A stretch of DNA of 64,000 nucleotides, taken from contig RDXM01000087.1 in NCBI GenBank assembly GCA_004292595.1, positions 1 to 64,000 of the forward strand, given 5' to 3'. The notes under the pieces were generated by a model. That model worked only from the letters and a program-made list of their open reading frames with translations, was not told the origin of the DNA and made no database searches. This document shows positions 35,875 to 45,231 of this stretch, piece after piece. The position numbers and the translations under genes were made by a program. Origin of the DNA: Candidatus Kapaibacterium sp. Its GTDB lineage: Bacteria > Bacteroidota > Ignavibacteria > Kapaibacteriales > UBA4661. Every line of letters starts with the position of its first letter. Within the stretch, counting starts at the first letter, position 1.

Positions 35875-37215
35875 CTACGCCGCTTCAACGCTTGCTCGGA
35901 AGTGCTTTAGTCCAAACGAATACAAACCCACCGCGAGCGATAAACTTCCGAGCGCGACCGTCGCAATCGAATACTTGAGAAGAAGCGGATTTCCATAGAC
36001 ATAATCTGTCAAAGCTGCAACAATGTTGGGTCCGAGGCTGCCGCCCAGAATGTTGATAGTAAGTAGATACAACGCGCCCGCCTGACCGCGCATTTGGTTC
36101 GGAAAAAGCTGCTGAATCGCGGCTGGAGCGGCTCCGTAGGGCATAAACCCAAAAAAGCCTGTGGCAATGAAAAAGGGCGCAGCAAGATTCCCCGATGGCA
36201 TAAACGGCATCATCACGGCAAAGGGCAGCAACCCTGCGGCGGCAATGAGCATCACGCGCATATTTGCATCGTTTTTGCCGCGCTCGAAAAAGTATTTTGC
36301 CAAGCGGCTGCCCACCCACAAGCCCAGCGTTCCCATGATGATACTCGTACTGCCTTGCCAAACGCCGATGTCTGCTTTCTTCCAGGCAAAGGTGCGCACA
36401 AAAAATTCGGGAAACCAAAAGCCCACACCTTGATTGAAAATTGAGAACATTCCAAAGCCAACAACATGGCAGAAAACCGCCGTTTTATGCCGCTTCACGT
36501 GCTGAAAAAAATCAGAGAGCGTCGCGCCCTCAGCACCTGCCTCCACGCCAAGCCGCTTGGGTTCTCGCACCGTGAGCATGAGCGCGGCAACGGCAAGTCC
36601 GGGCAAGCCGACCATGAAGAAAATAAGTTGCCAAGCGTGAATTGCGCCTAGCACGGGAAGCTGCATCATTCCTGCTCCGGCGGCAAATCCCGCTATGCTT
36701 CCCGCCAGCATCACCGCCGTTCCATTGCCAATCGAAATGCCCATCGAATACACGCTCATCGCGGTTGTGCGCTTTTTAGGTGGGAAATAATCGGCAATGA
36801 GCGAATACGCCGCCGGACTCAGCGTCGCCTCACCAAAGCCCACCGCTACGCGTCCGATGAACAGCTGCACATACGATGCCGCCAAACCGCAATACGCCGT
36901 CGCTAGCGACCACAGCGTAATTCCCACCGCCGCAAAACTCCTACGATTCAGCCTATCCGCCAGCCTGCCCGCAGGAACGCCCAGCACCGAGTAAAATAGC
37001 GTAAAGGCGATGCCCATAAGCAAACTCATTTGTGAGTCGTTGATGCGAAAGGTTGCTTTGATTGGTCCCACCAAATAGCTGATAATCACGCGGTCAATCA
37101 TGGACGAGGTGTAGGCGAGAACGAGAATGCCGACGGCGTACCATGCCGCCGAAGAGCGTGGATACTGGGTTTCATTGGAAGGATGTGAAGAAGAAGTGTG
37201 CGATTGTTCTTGCAT
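35875..37215 (-). CDS. MFS transporter (spinster-like)
   Basis: A 446-residue polytopic membrane protein with twelve predicted helices. The MFS signature between helices 2 and 3 reads GVPAGRLADRLNRRSFAA, and RVAVGFGEATLSPAAYSLIADYFPPKKR in helices 4-5 is typical of the spinster/hexuronate-like branch. The substrate is unknown. The start is ATG 37215 (complement); the frame runs further upstream into the next gene without homology. It follows the cytochrome b-like gene on the same strand by 32 bp and could be co-transcribed. It converges on the CADD gene. Confidence 0.85.
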   Translation of the reverse strand: MQEQSHTSSSHPSNETQYPRSSAAWYAVGILVLAYTSSMIDRVIISYLVGPIKATFRINDSQMSLLMGIAFTLFYSVLGVPAGRLADRLNRRSFAAVGITLWSLATAYCGLAASYVQLFIGRVAVGFGEATLSPAAYSLIADYFPPKKRTTAMSVYSMGISIGNGTAVMLAGSIAGFAAGAGMMQLPVLGAIHAWQLIFFMVGLPGLAVAALMLTVREPKRLGVEAGAEGATLSDFFQHVKRHKTAVFCHVVGFGMFSIFNQGVGFWFPEFFVRTFAWKKADIGVWQGSTSIIMGTLGLWVGSRLAKYFFERGKNDANMRVMLIAAAGLLPFAVMMPFMPSGNLAAPFFIATGFFGFMPYGAAPAAIQQLFPNQMRGQAGALYLLTINILGGSLGPNIVAALTDYVYGNPLLLKYSIATVALGSLSLAVGLYSFGLKHFRASVEAA

Positions 37216-37247
37216 GACGGGTTTTAAGTTTTGAATAATGGTGATTT

Positions 37248-38675
37248 TTACGCTGATTTCCTCTTCAAGGCAAGCAATATTGCGGCATTGACGAGTGTAA
37301 GAATAATGGTAACAATGATTGTTTCTTGCACATTTTCTCGAATGGATAAATGCGAGCCGCCCATCAACGCTAGATGTTGTACGATTCCCCACAACGACAG
37401 CACTGACCACGCAGCAATACAAACCAGCAATGCAGCATCAATACTGCGTTGCACAGCACGAGGAATGGAAAGTATTGTTGAAAAAATAAGCACCGCGCCA
37501 CACAGCAATACCGCACCAATACTTGCTCCCAGAACAAAATTTGCAGGGAACATCTTCAACGCCAGATATGCTGGATAGGCGTACCACGCGGGTACATCGG
37601 CGGGCGTGTGCAGGGGTGCTTGCGTGAGGTCGGCGGGAAGAGTTGGCGCGAGGCTTGTTGCATAGCCCGCCCAGCACACACACGCGCATGTGAGCGCACA
37701 AGCAATGATGCCGTGTTCCAGTTTTTTACTTCCAAAATACATTTCAAAATAATTCCCTTGTTTGAAGTGCCGTATTGCCCAAAAGCAAGCAATGGTCAGG
37801 CTTGGGAGCAGAATAAAATGTAACGTCGTCATTTTGAGAAGCGTTGCTGTGCCAAGTGCGCTACCGCCGCGTAGTATTCCTGCTAGCGCATTACCCAGTA
37901 GTGGTGCGGATTGTAGCGTGGAAAGCGCAATTTCCAGTGCTGCAAACGAGCGCGTGTCGAAGGGCAGAATATAGCCTGTGATGCCGCTTCCCAGCACACA
38001 CGCTGCGCCCAAGCACACGAGAGCGGCTTGTTTGCTGGTCTGTTCATTGCTGTTTTGTATCATTATTCGCAGTGTGCAAACACACAACGCTGCGAGCAAA
38101 ATTGATGCGACAAGGATATTCGCTGCCGCTTGGTGGATGCCGCGCACAAGCCAGCCGTAGTCTGCACCTCGCATGATTGCTTGCTCTACGGAGAAATATG
38201 CTGCGTTGGGCAGTAATGCTTGTTTGCTGTCAGGATGAGTAATGATGCGGCTTGCGGAGCGAAGCGTGTCAAGTGCGTAGATTGGTGCGTTTGTAGCGGT
38301 GTCGTATTCCGCAAAAAGCAGTTCCGATGCGGTGTAGGTGGTTTTTGTTGGTGCGTGGCGAAGTGTTTTTGTGATTTCAAGCATTACCACATTTCGCCCC
38401 GTCGCGCTTTCTGCGGGACGCACGGAAGGTTCGTACTGCGTCATCAGCAGAATCCCCGTCAGGCATTGCAGCACAAAACTTTGTATGCCGAGAGCAAAAC
38501 TAAATGCCGCCAAGCGAGCAATGATGCGTTGAAGCGTGTGATTGAACGTATTGACCAAGTGTGTGTGAAGTGGATTCAGAATCAATTTGTTATCAGCACC
38601 AAATATACAAAATATCCTCGTTGTCCAGTGATTACCGTGCGTTCTTACAAATTCTTTGTAAATAATTTTTCTCAT
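37248..38675 (-). CDS. Divergent cytochrome b-like protein lacking one haem-ligand pair
   Basis: A polytopic protein of about 475 residues resembling cytochrome b of bc/b6f complexes: LTGILLMTQYEPS (helix A end), GADYGWLVRGIHQAAANILV (helix B), GYILPFDTRSFAALE (PEWY/Qo-like region), LRGGSALGTATLLKMTTLHFILLPS (helix D), and further helices. His181 and His286 match the two low-potential haem ligands. The residues 14 further along each helix, normally His for the high-potential haem, are Ala195 and Ala300. A long insertion separates helices A and B. No Rieske or cytochrome c gene is adjacent. The start is uncertain (ATG at 38675 or 38753, complement). Confidence 0.65.
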   Translation of the reverse strand: MRKIIYKEFVRTHGNHWTTRIFCIFGADNKLILNPLHTHLVNTFNHTLQRIIARLAAFSFALGIQSFVLQCLTGILLMTQYEPSVRPAESATGRNVVMLEITKTLRHAPTKTTYTASELLFAEYDTATNAPIYALDTLRSASRIITHPDSKQALLPNAAYFSVEQAIMRGADYGWLVRGIHQAAANILVASILLAALCVCTLRIMIQNSNEQTSKQAALVCLGAACVLGSGITGYILPFDTRSFAALEIALSTLQSAPLLGNALAGILRGGSALGTATLLKMTTLHFILLPSLTIACFWAIRHFKQGNYFEMYFGSKKLEHGIIACALTCACVCWAGYATSLAPTLPADLTQAPLHTPADVPAWYAYPAYLALKMFPANFVLGASIGAVLLCGAVLIFSTILSIPRAVQRSIDAALLVCIAAWSVLSLWGIVQHLALMGGSHLSIRENVQETIIVTIILTLVNAAILLALKRKSA

Positions 38676-38848
38676 CACATAATTTGTTGCATAATCCCCA
38701 CCGATGCAATATCTTCGCCGCAGCCCAAGAACGTGTTCAGAAAAGTACGGCAATAAGAATGTGCTACAATGTAGATAAAATCAAGTGTTCAGCGTTTTGT
38801 TTCTTTTCACAATTATCTTTCACAATTATCTCAAAAGGATGAAAAAAC

Positions 38849-39577
38849 ATGAATAGAGAAATTCACTCCTGGTGGAGTCCTCGTTTGGACAAGCAAATGG
38901 AAATCGCTGTGTACGGACACTACGGACCAGCACTGCTGATGTTTCCAAGTGCGGCGGCAGATTATCTTGAGTACGAGCGTTTTTACATGATTGATTCCAT
39001 CGCGCCGTACATCGAAGCGGGCAAAGTAAAGGTGTTTTCGATTAACAGCATCAATTCCGAAAGCTGGCTCAATCGCAAAATGGCTCCGCATCACAAGGCA
39101 ATCCGCCACCAGTCGTACAATTACTACATTTTCGATGAAGTTGTGCCGTTTATCCATGCGCATTGCCAAACCCGCGTACCGATTCTCACAACGGGCGTTT
39201 CGCTGGGTGCATTCCACGCTGTGAACGTCTTTTTCCGCCGTCCCGACCTCTTTGCGGGAACCTGCGGCATGAGCGGCGTGTACGACCTCAGCCAATACAG
39301 CGACGGCTTCTGGAACGAAGATTGCTACTTCAATTCGCCGATGCACTATATGCCGAATCACACCGACCACTATCAACTTGAACAAATGCGCCGCAGCAGC
39401 ATTACGATTATGAGCGGACAAGGCGCGTACGAGGCTCCCGATGCTTCTCGTGCGTTCTCGAATGTACTGAATAGCAAATCTATTCCGAATGAGTTGGATG
39501 TCTGGGGCTACGATATGCGCCACGACTGGCCCACATGGCGAGCGATGTTGCCGTATTACTTAGAAACACATTTCTGA
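38849..39577 (+). CDS. Putative esterase (alpha/beta hydrolase)
   Basis: A 242-residue cytoplasmic alpha/beta hydrolase of the esterase-D/antigen 85-like group (PF00756 type). The nucleophile elbow TTGVSLGAFHA contains Ser118, CGMSGVYDLSQY follows, and a C-terminal RHDWPTWRAMLPYYL contains the likely catalytic His. The family hydrolyses small acyl esters; the substrate is unknown. AAAGGA precedes ATG 38849 at a good distance, fixing the start. It is divergent from the cytochrome b-like gene and ends at a strong terminator. Confidence 0.82.
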   Translation: MNREIHSWWSPRLDKQMEIAVYGHYGPALLMFPSAAADYLEYERFYMIDSIAPYIEAGKVKVFSINSINSESWLNRKMAPHHKAIRHQSYNYYIFDEVVPFIHAHCQTRVPILTTGVSLGAFHAVNVFFRRPDLFAGTCGMSGVYDLSQYSDGFWNEDCYFNSPMHYMPNHTDHYQLEQMRRSSITIMSGQGAYEAPDASRAFSNVLNSKSIPNELDVWGYDMRHDWPTWRAMLPYYLETHF

Positions 39578-39626
39578 AGTATAAAGCTCAAAAGCCTGAT
39601 AAATACACGCTTTTAGCATAAAAAAT

Positions 39627-39678
39627 GTGAGGCTTTTCCTTCAATACAATAAACGAAGGAAAAGCCTCACTTTCTTTT
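39627..39678 (+). terminator. Strong terminator after the esterase gene
   Basis: GTGAGGCTTTTCCTTC and its perfect complement form a 16-bp stem with a 12-nt loop, followed by TTTCTTTT. Confidence 0.92.
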
Positions 39679-39813
39679 AAACTACTTTCCTGATTCAAAC
39701 CCAGTATGTATCCTGCCTTCGCGCCCGAAACACCTTGTATTTCCCTGCAACCCATTTTCTGCTATTGACTTCTTCCTCTTTTTCCCTTACCTTTGTTACT
39801 CTTAAAGAAATAA

Positions 39814-39864
39814 GCGAAATTTCGCCAAAACCTAAAAAAATACATTATTTCGCTGCTAGCGAAA
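39814..39864 (+). promoter_or_regulatory. Paired GCGAAA palindromes upstream of gltB
   Basis: GCGAAATTTCGC at 39814-39825 is a perfect 12-bp palindrome. TTTCGCT-GCT-AGCGAAA at 39848-39864 reuses the same half-site in the other arrangement. They lie 41-91 bp before the gltB start, in an otherwise AT-rich stretch, as expected for operator sites. The regulator is unknown. Confidence 0.45.
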
Positions 39865-39904
39865 CAAAATTTTAAGAATAACGCCATACATTTGAGGAAT
39901 CGTT

Positions 39905-42900
39905 ATGAATTCTTCCCAACACTCTCTGTCTGAGCAAATCCCAACAATCGCAGGACTGCCACCAAAGCAAGGCTTGTACGACCCCGCATTCGAGCGCGAT
40001 GCCTGCGGTGTGGGCTTTGTGGCAAATATGAACGGCACTGCCTCGCGGGACATTGTTACCAAAGGCTTGCAAATCCTGAAAAACCTCAAGCATCGCGGCG
40101 CGACAGGCTGCGACCCGCATACGGGCGACGGTGCAGGCATTCTCATCCAGATACCGCATGAATTCTTCATCCGCGTCTGTCGAGAGCCACAAAACCTGAT
40201 TGATGGCGGCTTCGAGCTGCCCGATCGCGGACAATACGGCGTTGGAATGATGTTTTTGCCAAGCCTTCCCGAAGAACGCAAACGCTGCGAAAGCCTTATC
40301 ACATCTCGCTTGAAGGCGGAAGGCTTGACCGTCCTTGGTTGGCGGAATCCTCCCGTGAACGAGCAAGTTGCGGGCGATGTGGCGCGTACCACACAGCCTG
40401 CCATTCGCCAAGTGTTTGTATCTGCGCCGCATTTGACGCAGGAACAGCTTGAAATCAAGCTCTACGTTGCGCGGCAGATGATGTCGAAGGAAATTGTGCG
40501 TTTGGGTTTGGAGCAGGGAAATTATTTTTACGTGCCGAGTTTTTCCACGCGCACCATTTGTTACAAGGGCTTGCTTCAGCCCGAACAGATGGATTCGTAC
40601 TTCATTGACCTGAAAGCAAACGACTTTATTTCCGCGCTCGCGCTCGTGCATCAGCGTTTTAGCACGAACACGTTCCCCACGTGGGGTTTGGCGCACCCCT
40701 TCCGCTATTTGGCGCACAACGGCGAAATCAACACGCTGCGCGGCAACGTAAACTGGATGCGGGCGCGTGAAGCGATGCTGGAATCGCCCTTGTTTGGTGC
40801 GGATATTAAAAAAATCAAACCGATTATCACCGAAAGCGGCTCGGATTCCGCAATCCTCGACAACGCGCTTGAACTCTTGGTTCTGAGCGGTCGCTCCGTT
40901 CCCCACGCGCTGATGATGCTCGTGCCAGAAGCATGGGAAGCAAAAGCTGACATGAGCGAGGAACTACGCGCCTTCTACCAATATCACTCGACGCTTTCTG
41001 AGCCGTGGGACGGTCCTGCCGCACTGTCCTTCACCGACGGCACAATTATCGGAACTGCGCTAGATAGAAATGGTCTCCGACCCGCACGGTATCTCGTTAC
41101 GGAGGATGGAATCGTTGCACTGGCTTCGGAAGCGGGTGTGCTGGATTTCCCGCCCGAAACGATTGTCCGCAAAGGGCGCGTCGAGCCTGGAAGCATGATG
41201 GTTGCTGACCTCACGGCTGGTCGTATTTTGGAAAACGAGGAAATCAAACGCACGATTGCAACGCGGCAAACCTACGCCGAATACGTGAAAGCCCACGTTA
41301 TTCGCCTTGAGCATTTGCCAGAAGCCTCATCGGAACTGGCTTCGCTGCCAAATCTTGCCGACAAAGAAACGCTTGTCGAACAGCAACAAGCCTTCGGTTA
41401 TTCCGACGAAGATGTGCGCGTAATTTTGCAACCAATGTCACAAAACGGCGAAGAACCTATCGGCTCGATGGGAACCGACACGCCGCTTGCAGTCTTGTCC
41501 GAGAAGCCGCAACTACTCTCGAATTATTTCAAACAGCTTTTCGCACAAGTTACGAACCCGCCTATTGACCCGCTTCGTGAGCGGTCGGTGATGTCGCTGA
41601 AAATCTACACGGGACGGCGCGGCAAGTTTTTGAACGAAGAATTTGATCCGCTCCGCTGTGATTTGGAGCTGGATTCACCGATTTTGACCGACGACGAATT
41701 AGCAAAAATCAAAGCTCTGGGCGACAATGCTGAACTTTCGCGCGGCATGAGTTCCGCAACGCTTTCCACCTTGTTCCACGTTGCCAAAGGCGCGGAAGGC
41801 TTGGTAAAAGCTCTCACCAGCCTGTGCGAGCAAGCCGAAGCGGTGATTGAAGAAGGACACGCGCTGCTCATCCTCAGCGACAGAGGCGTAAACAAGACAA
41901 TGGCTCCCATTCCCGCGCTCTTGGCGGTCTCGGCGGTGCATCATCATCTCATCAAAACTGGCAAACGGACGCTGGTGGGCTTGGTGGTGGAGTCGGGCGA
42001 GCCGCGTGAAGTCATGCACTTCGCGCTTTTGATTGGCTACGGCGCGAGCGCAATCAATCCGTATCTCGCGTTGGGGACAATCAAGCATTCTTTCGCAGCC
42101 GCAAACGCAGTGGCGACGGTGCATGGAGCGGAATTGTCCGCATTAGGCAGCATCAAGGCTTTGACCGAAAATTACCGCAAAGCGATTGGAAAAGGCTTGT
42201 TGAAAATTATGAGCAAAATGGGGATTTCGACGCTGATGTCGTATCGCGGTGCGCAAATTTTCGAGGCTGTTGGACTTAGTTCGCAGCTCATTGACAACTA
42301 CTTCCCCCGCACCCCGTCTCGCTTGGAGGGCATTGACCTTCGCCACATCGTGCGCGACGTGGAAATCTTCCACAAACACGCTTTCCCAGCAAAGCCAGTC
42401 CTGAAGGCGCGTTCAAGCGCGTCGCTGCGTCGGTCGGGCTTGTACCAATGGCAGCGCGATGGCGAGTTTCATGCCTACAACCCCGCATCAATCCACAAAC
42501 TTCAGCAAGCAACGGCGCAGGGCGACTATGCGGCGTTCAAGGAATATTCCGCTCTTGTGAACTCAATTCAGAAAAAAACGGCGATGTTGCGCGGGTTGCT
42601 GGAGTTCAAGAAGGCAGATTCTATCCCGCTTTCAGAGGTCGAACCCGTTGAAGAAATCATGAAACGCTTCGCAACGGGCGCGATGTCGTTTGGTTCCATC
42701 AGCAAAGAAGCGCATGAAACCTTGGCGGAAGCCATGAACACGATTGGCGGCAAAAGCAACACGGGCGAAGGCGGCGAGGATTCGGAACGCTTCGGGACAA
42801 ATCGCCGCTCGGCTATCAAGCAAGTAGCGTCGGGGCGTTTCGGCGTTACGTCGCATTATTTGGTGAATGCTGAGGAGTTGCAAATCAAGGTGGCGCAAGG

Positions 42901-44578
42901 CGCGAAGCCAGGCGAAGGCGGACAACTGCCAGGACACAAGGTGGATGCAACGATTGCGCGGGTGCGGCATTCCGTGCCAGGCGTGACGCTGATTTCGCCG
43001 CCGCCGCACCACGATATTTACTCGATTGAAGACCTTGCGCAGCTTATTTACGACCTCAAAAATGCGAATAGCAAAGCTGATATTTCCGTGAAACTTGTCT
43101 CGGAAGTAGGCGTGGGCGTAGTAGCGGCGGGCGTTGCGAAGGCACACGCGGACATGATTTTGATTTCTGGCTACGACGGCGGCACGGGCGCGTCGCCGAT
43201 AAGTTCCACGCGGCACGCAGGCATTCCTTGGGAAATTGGCTTGGCGGAAACCCAGCAAACACTTGTGCTGAACGACCTTCGCGGGCGTGTGCGTGTGCAG
43301 GTGGACGGGCAACTAAAAACTGGGCGCGATGTCGTCGTAGCCGCGCTTTTGGGTGCAGAAGAATTTGGCTTCTCGACCGCACCGTTAGTGGTCTCTGGCT
43401 GTATCTTGATGCGCAAATGCCACTTGAACACCTGTCCTGTCGGCATTGCGACGCAAAAGCCTGAACTCCGCGCAAAATATACGGGCAAAGCAGAACACAT
43501 TATCAATTTCTTCCGTTTTATTGCCGAAGAAGTGCGTGAATTGATGTCGGAATTGGGTTTCCGCACCATGAACGAAATGATTGGTCGCTCGGACGCGCTG
43601 AAACCCGCATTAGACCTTGCGGGTAAGGCGGCAACGCTGGATTTATCGGCAATTTTGTACAATCCTGGCGTACAAACAAACAAACTTGACCTCGCCCAAA
43701 CACCGCTTCGCTGCGTGTCTGCACAAGAGCATGGCTTGGAAGACGCATTAGACCACGAGTTGATTGCGCTAGCCCGCCCCGCGCTAGAATCCAAGCGGTC
43801 TGTATCGTTTGATATTCGTATCCGCAATGTTCACCGCACAGTCGGCACATTGCTTGGAAGCGAGATTTCACGCCGCTTTGGGGAAGAAGGTTTGCCGGAA
43901 AATACCATCAACGCTACGTTCACGGGAACGGCGGGGCAAAGTTTTGGTGCATTCGTCCCGAAGGGCGTAACGATGCGGCTTGTGGGCGAAGGAAATGATT
44001 ATGTTGGAAAAGGCTTGTCGGGCGGAACAATTATTGTTGTACCAAACCCCGCAGCCCGCTTCAATGCTGAGGAAAACGTCATTGCGGGCAATACAATTCT
44101 CTATGGCGCGACGAGCGGCACAGCGTTCATTCGCGGGCAGGTTGGCGAACGCTTTGCGGTGCGCAATTCTGGCGCGACCGTTGTCGTGGAGGGCGTTGGC
44201 GACCACGCTTGCGAGTACATGACGGGCGGAACGGTGGTGGTGCTTGGCAAAACGGGGCATAACTTCGCGGCAGGAATGAGCGGTGGTGTGGCATTCGTCT
44301 ATGACCCGCATCGCGCCTTCCCTCTGCGCTGCAATCACGAAATGGTGGATGTGATAAATGTACTGGATGCCGAGCAGCAAGAACGCTTGCATAGCCTGAT
44401 TTCACGCCACGTTGAGCAGACTGGCAGCGCGATTGGCAAGCGTATTTTGGAGTCGTGGAATACGGCGGTGCAAGATTTCGCGCTCGTCTTCCCACACGAG
44501 TACCGAAAATACTTGCAGCGCACTCGCCCACAACCCGCACAAACACTGGTGGAATTAAGTAAAGAACTTGCGGTGTAA
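39905..44578 (+). CDS. gltB: Glutamate synthase large subunit
   Basis: GltB makes two glutamates from glutamine and 2-oxoglutarate. The 1557-residue protein begins with a propeptide of about 33 residues before the Ntn nucleophile Cys34 (RDACGVGFVANMNGT). It then has the glutaminase domain (LAHNGEINTLRGNVNWM), the central domain, the FMN/synthase domain (GGKSNTGEGGEDSERF, ISGYDGGTGASP), the 3Fe-4S cysteines in CILMRKCHLNTCPVGIATQ, and the GXGXG C-terminal beta-helix repeats. Full length. gltD lies 1.5 kb downstream rather than adjacent. Regulation is probably by nitrogen status through the upstream palindromes, an inference. Confidence 0.98.
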   Translation: MNSSQHSLSEQIPTIAGLPPKQGLYDPAFERDACGVGFVANMNGTASRDIVTKGLQILKNLKHRGATGCDPHTGDGAGILIQIPHEFFIRVCREPQNLIDGGFELPDRGQYGVGMMFLPSLPEERKRCESLITSRLKAEGLTVLGWRNPPVNEQVAGDVARTTQPAIRQVFVSAPHLTQEQLEIKLYVARQMMSKEIVRLGLEQGNYFYVPSFSTRTICYKGLLQPEQMDSYFIDLKANDFISALALVHQRFSTNTFPTWGLAHPFRYLAHNGEINTLRGNVNWMRAREAMLESPLFGADIKKIKPIITESGSDSAILDNALELLVLSGRSVPHALMMLVPEAWEAKADMSEELRAFYQYHSTLSEPWDGPAALSFTDGTIIGTALDRNGLRPARYLVTEDGIVALASEAGVLDFPPETIVRKGRVEPGSMMVADLTAGRILENEEIKRTIATRQTYAEYVKAHVIRLEHLPEASSELASLPNLADKETLVEQQQAFGYSDEDVRVILQPMSQNGEEPIGSMGTDTPLAVLSEKPQLLSNYFKQLFAQVTNPPIDPLRERSVMSLKIYTGRRGKFLNEEFDPLRCDLELDSPILTDDELAKIKALGDNAELSRGMSSATLSTLFHVAKGAEGLVKALTSLCEQAEAVIEEGHALLILSDRGVNKTMAPIPALLAVSAVHHHLIKTGKRTLVGLVVESGEPREVMHFALLIGYGASAINPYLALGTIKHSFAAANAVATVHGAELSALGSIKALTENYRKAIGKGLLKIMSKMGISTLMSYRGAQIFEAVGLSSQLIDNYFPRTPSRLEGIDLRHIVRDVEIFHKHAFPAKPVLKARSSASLRRSGLYQWQRDGEFHAYNPASIHKLQQATAQGDYAAFKEYSALVNSIQKKTAMLRGLLEFKKADSIPLSEVEPVEEIMKRFATGAMSFGSISKEAHETLAEAMNTIGGKSNTGEGGEDSERFGTNRRSAIKQVASGRFGVTSHYLVNAEELQIKVAQGAKPGEGGQLPGHKVDATIARVRHSVPGVTLISPPPHHDIYSIEDLAQLIYDLKNANSKADISVKLVSEVGVGVVAAGVAKAHADMILISGYDGGTGASPISSTRHAGIPWEIGLAETQQTLVLNDLRGRVRVQVDGQLKTGRDVVVAALLGAEEFGFSTAPLVVSGCILMRKCHLNTCPVGIATQKPELRAKYTGKAEHIINFFRFIAEEVRELMSELGFRTMNEMIGRSDALKPALDLAGKAATLDLSAILYNPGVQTNKLDLAQTPLRCVSAQEHGLEDALDHELIALARPALESKRSVSFDIRIRNVHRTVGTLLGSEISRRFGEEGLPENTINATFTGTAGQSFGAFVPKGVTMRLVGEGNDYVGKGLSGGTIIVVPNPAARFNAEENVIAGNTILYGATSGTAFIRGQVGERFAVRNSGATVVVEGVGDHACEYMTGGTVVVLGKTGHNFAAGMSGGVAFVYDPHRAFPLRCNHEMVDVINVLDAEQQERLHSLISRHVEQTGSAIGKRILESWNTAVQDFALVFPHEYRKYLQRTRPQPAQTLVELSKELAV

Positions 44579-44644
44579 AGGAAATTGTGTAGTTTATGAG
44601 GAGTTCCGTTTAAGCATTCTTTGTTCACTTTTTTGTTCAGTATT

Positions 44645-44878
44645 ATGGCTTCCATCATTCATTCCGACCCCGACATTCTTGGCGGAACGCCCGTTTTTCG
44701 TGGTACTCGTGTTCCCGTCGAAAGCCTTTTTGACCATTTGACTGAAGGCATTTCTTTGGATGAATTTCTGGATGATTTTCCAACGGTTTCTCGTGAACAG
44801 GCTGTATCTGTGCTGGAATCAAGTTCACGGCTTCTCCAATCTTTGACGGCATTGCACGATGAAAATCTTGTTGGATGA
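44645..44878 (+). CDS. DUF433 antitoxin
   Basis: A 77-residue protein with the DUF433 signature IIHSDPDILGGTPVFRGTRV followed by VESLFDHLTEGISLDEFLDDFP, a small DNA-binding-like domain found as the antitoxin partner of PIN-like toxins. Its 3' end overlaps the next gene by 20 bp, typical of a toxin-antitoxin operon. ATG 44645 begins the conserved part. It is inserted between gltB and gltD. Confidence 0.88.
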   Translation: MASIIHSDPDILGGTPVFRGTRVPVESLFDHLTEGISLDEFLDDFPTVSREQAVSVLESSSRLLQSLTALHDENLVG

Positions 44879-45179
44879 AAATTTACCGAAGAAACTCAAG
44901 CAGGAGTTTCCTCACCATGAAGTTTGGACAGCACGTGAAAAAGGCTGGAATGGCAAGAAAAATGGCGAGTTATTGCGTCTTATGCAGCAGGATGGAATTG
45001 AGGTTTTGCTGACCTTCGACAAGAATTTACAGCATCAGCAAAATTTTTCCCGATACCCAATTACGGTTATTGTTTTGACTGCGTACAAAAACTCGTATCC
45101 CCTTTTGAAGCCACTCATGCTCAAGGTTCATAGTGTGTTGGACAATTCGCCACAGGCAGGAGCGATAATGATTTCGTAA
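44859..45179 (+). CDS. DUF5615 PIN-like toxin
   Basis: A 106-residue PIN-fold protein starting MKILLDENLPKKLKQEFP, with LLTFDKNLQHQQNF and TVIVLTAYKNSY, the layout of DUF5615 (Mut7-C/VapC-like). Acidic residues Asp7, Glu8 and Asp53 could form the metal site. Expected to be an RNase inhibited by the DUF433 protein encoded just upstream; this is inferred from the family and the 20-bp overlap. No second copy is visible in the window. Confidence 0.85.
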   Translation: MKILLDENLPKKLKQEFPHHEVWTAREKGWNGKKNGELLRLMQQDGIEVLLTFDKNLQHQQNFSRYPITVIVLTAYKNSYPLLKPLMLKVHSVLDNSPQAGAIMIS

Positions 45180-45231
45180 CAGTTCAGAATCCATATCAGT
45201 CAGGTTTTTCTTCACTTTTCTCATTCGCAGT

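Noticed and set aside
37216-37422. N-terminal extension of the MFS transporter (69 codons)
   Set aside because: It overlaps the end of the cytochrome b-like gene, lacks MFS character, and ATG 37215 gives a normal length.
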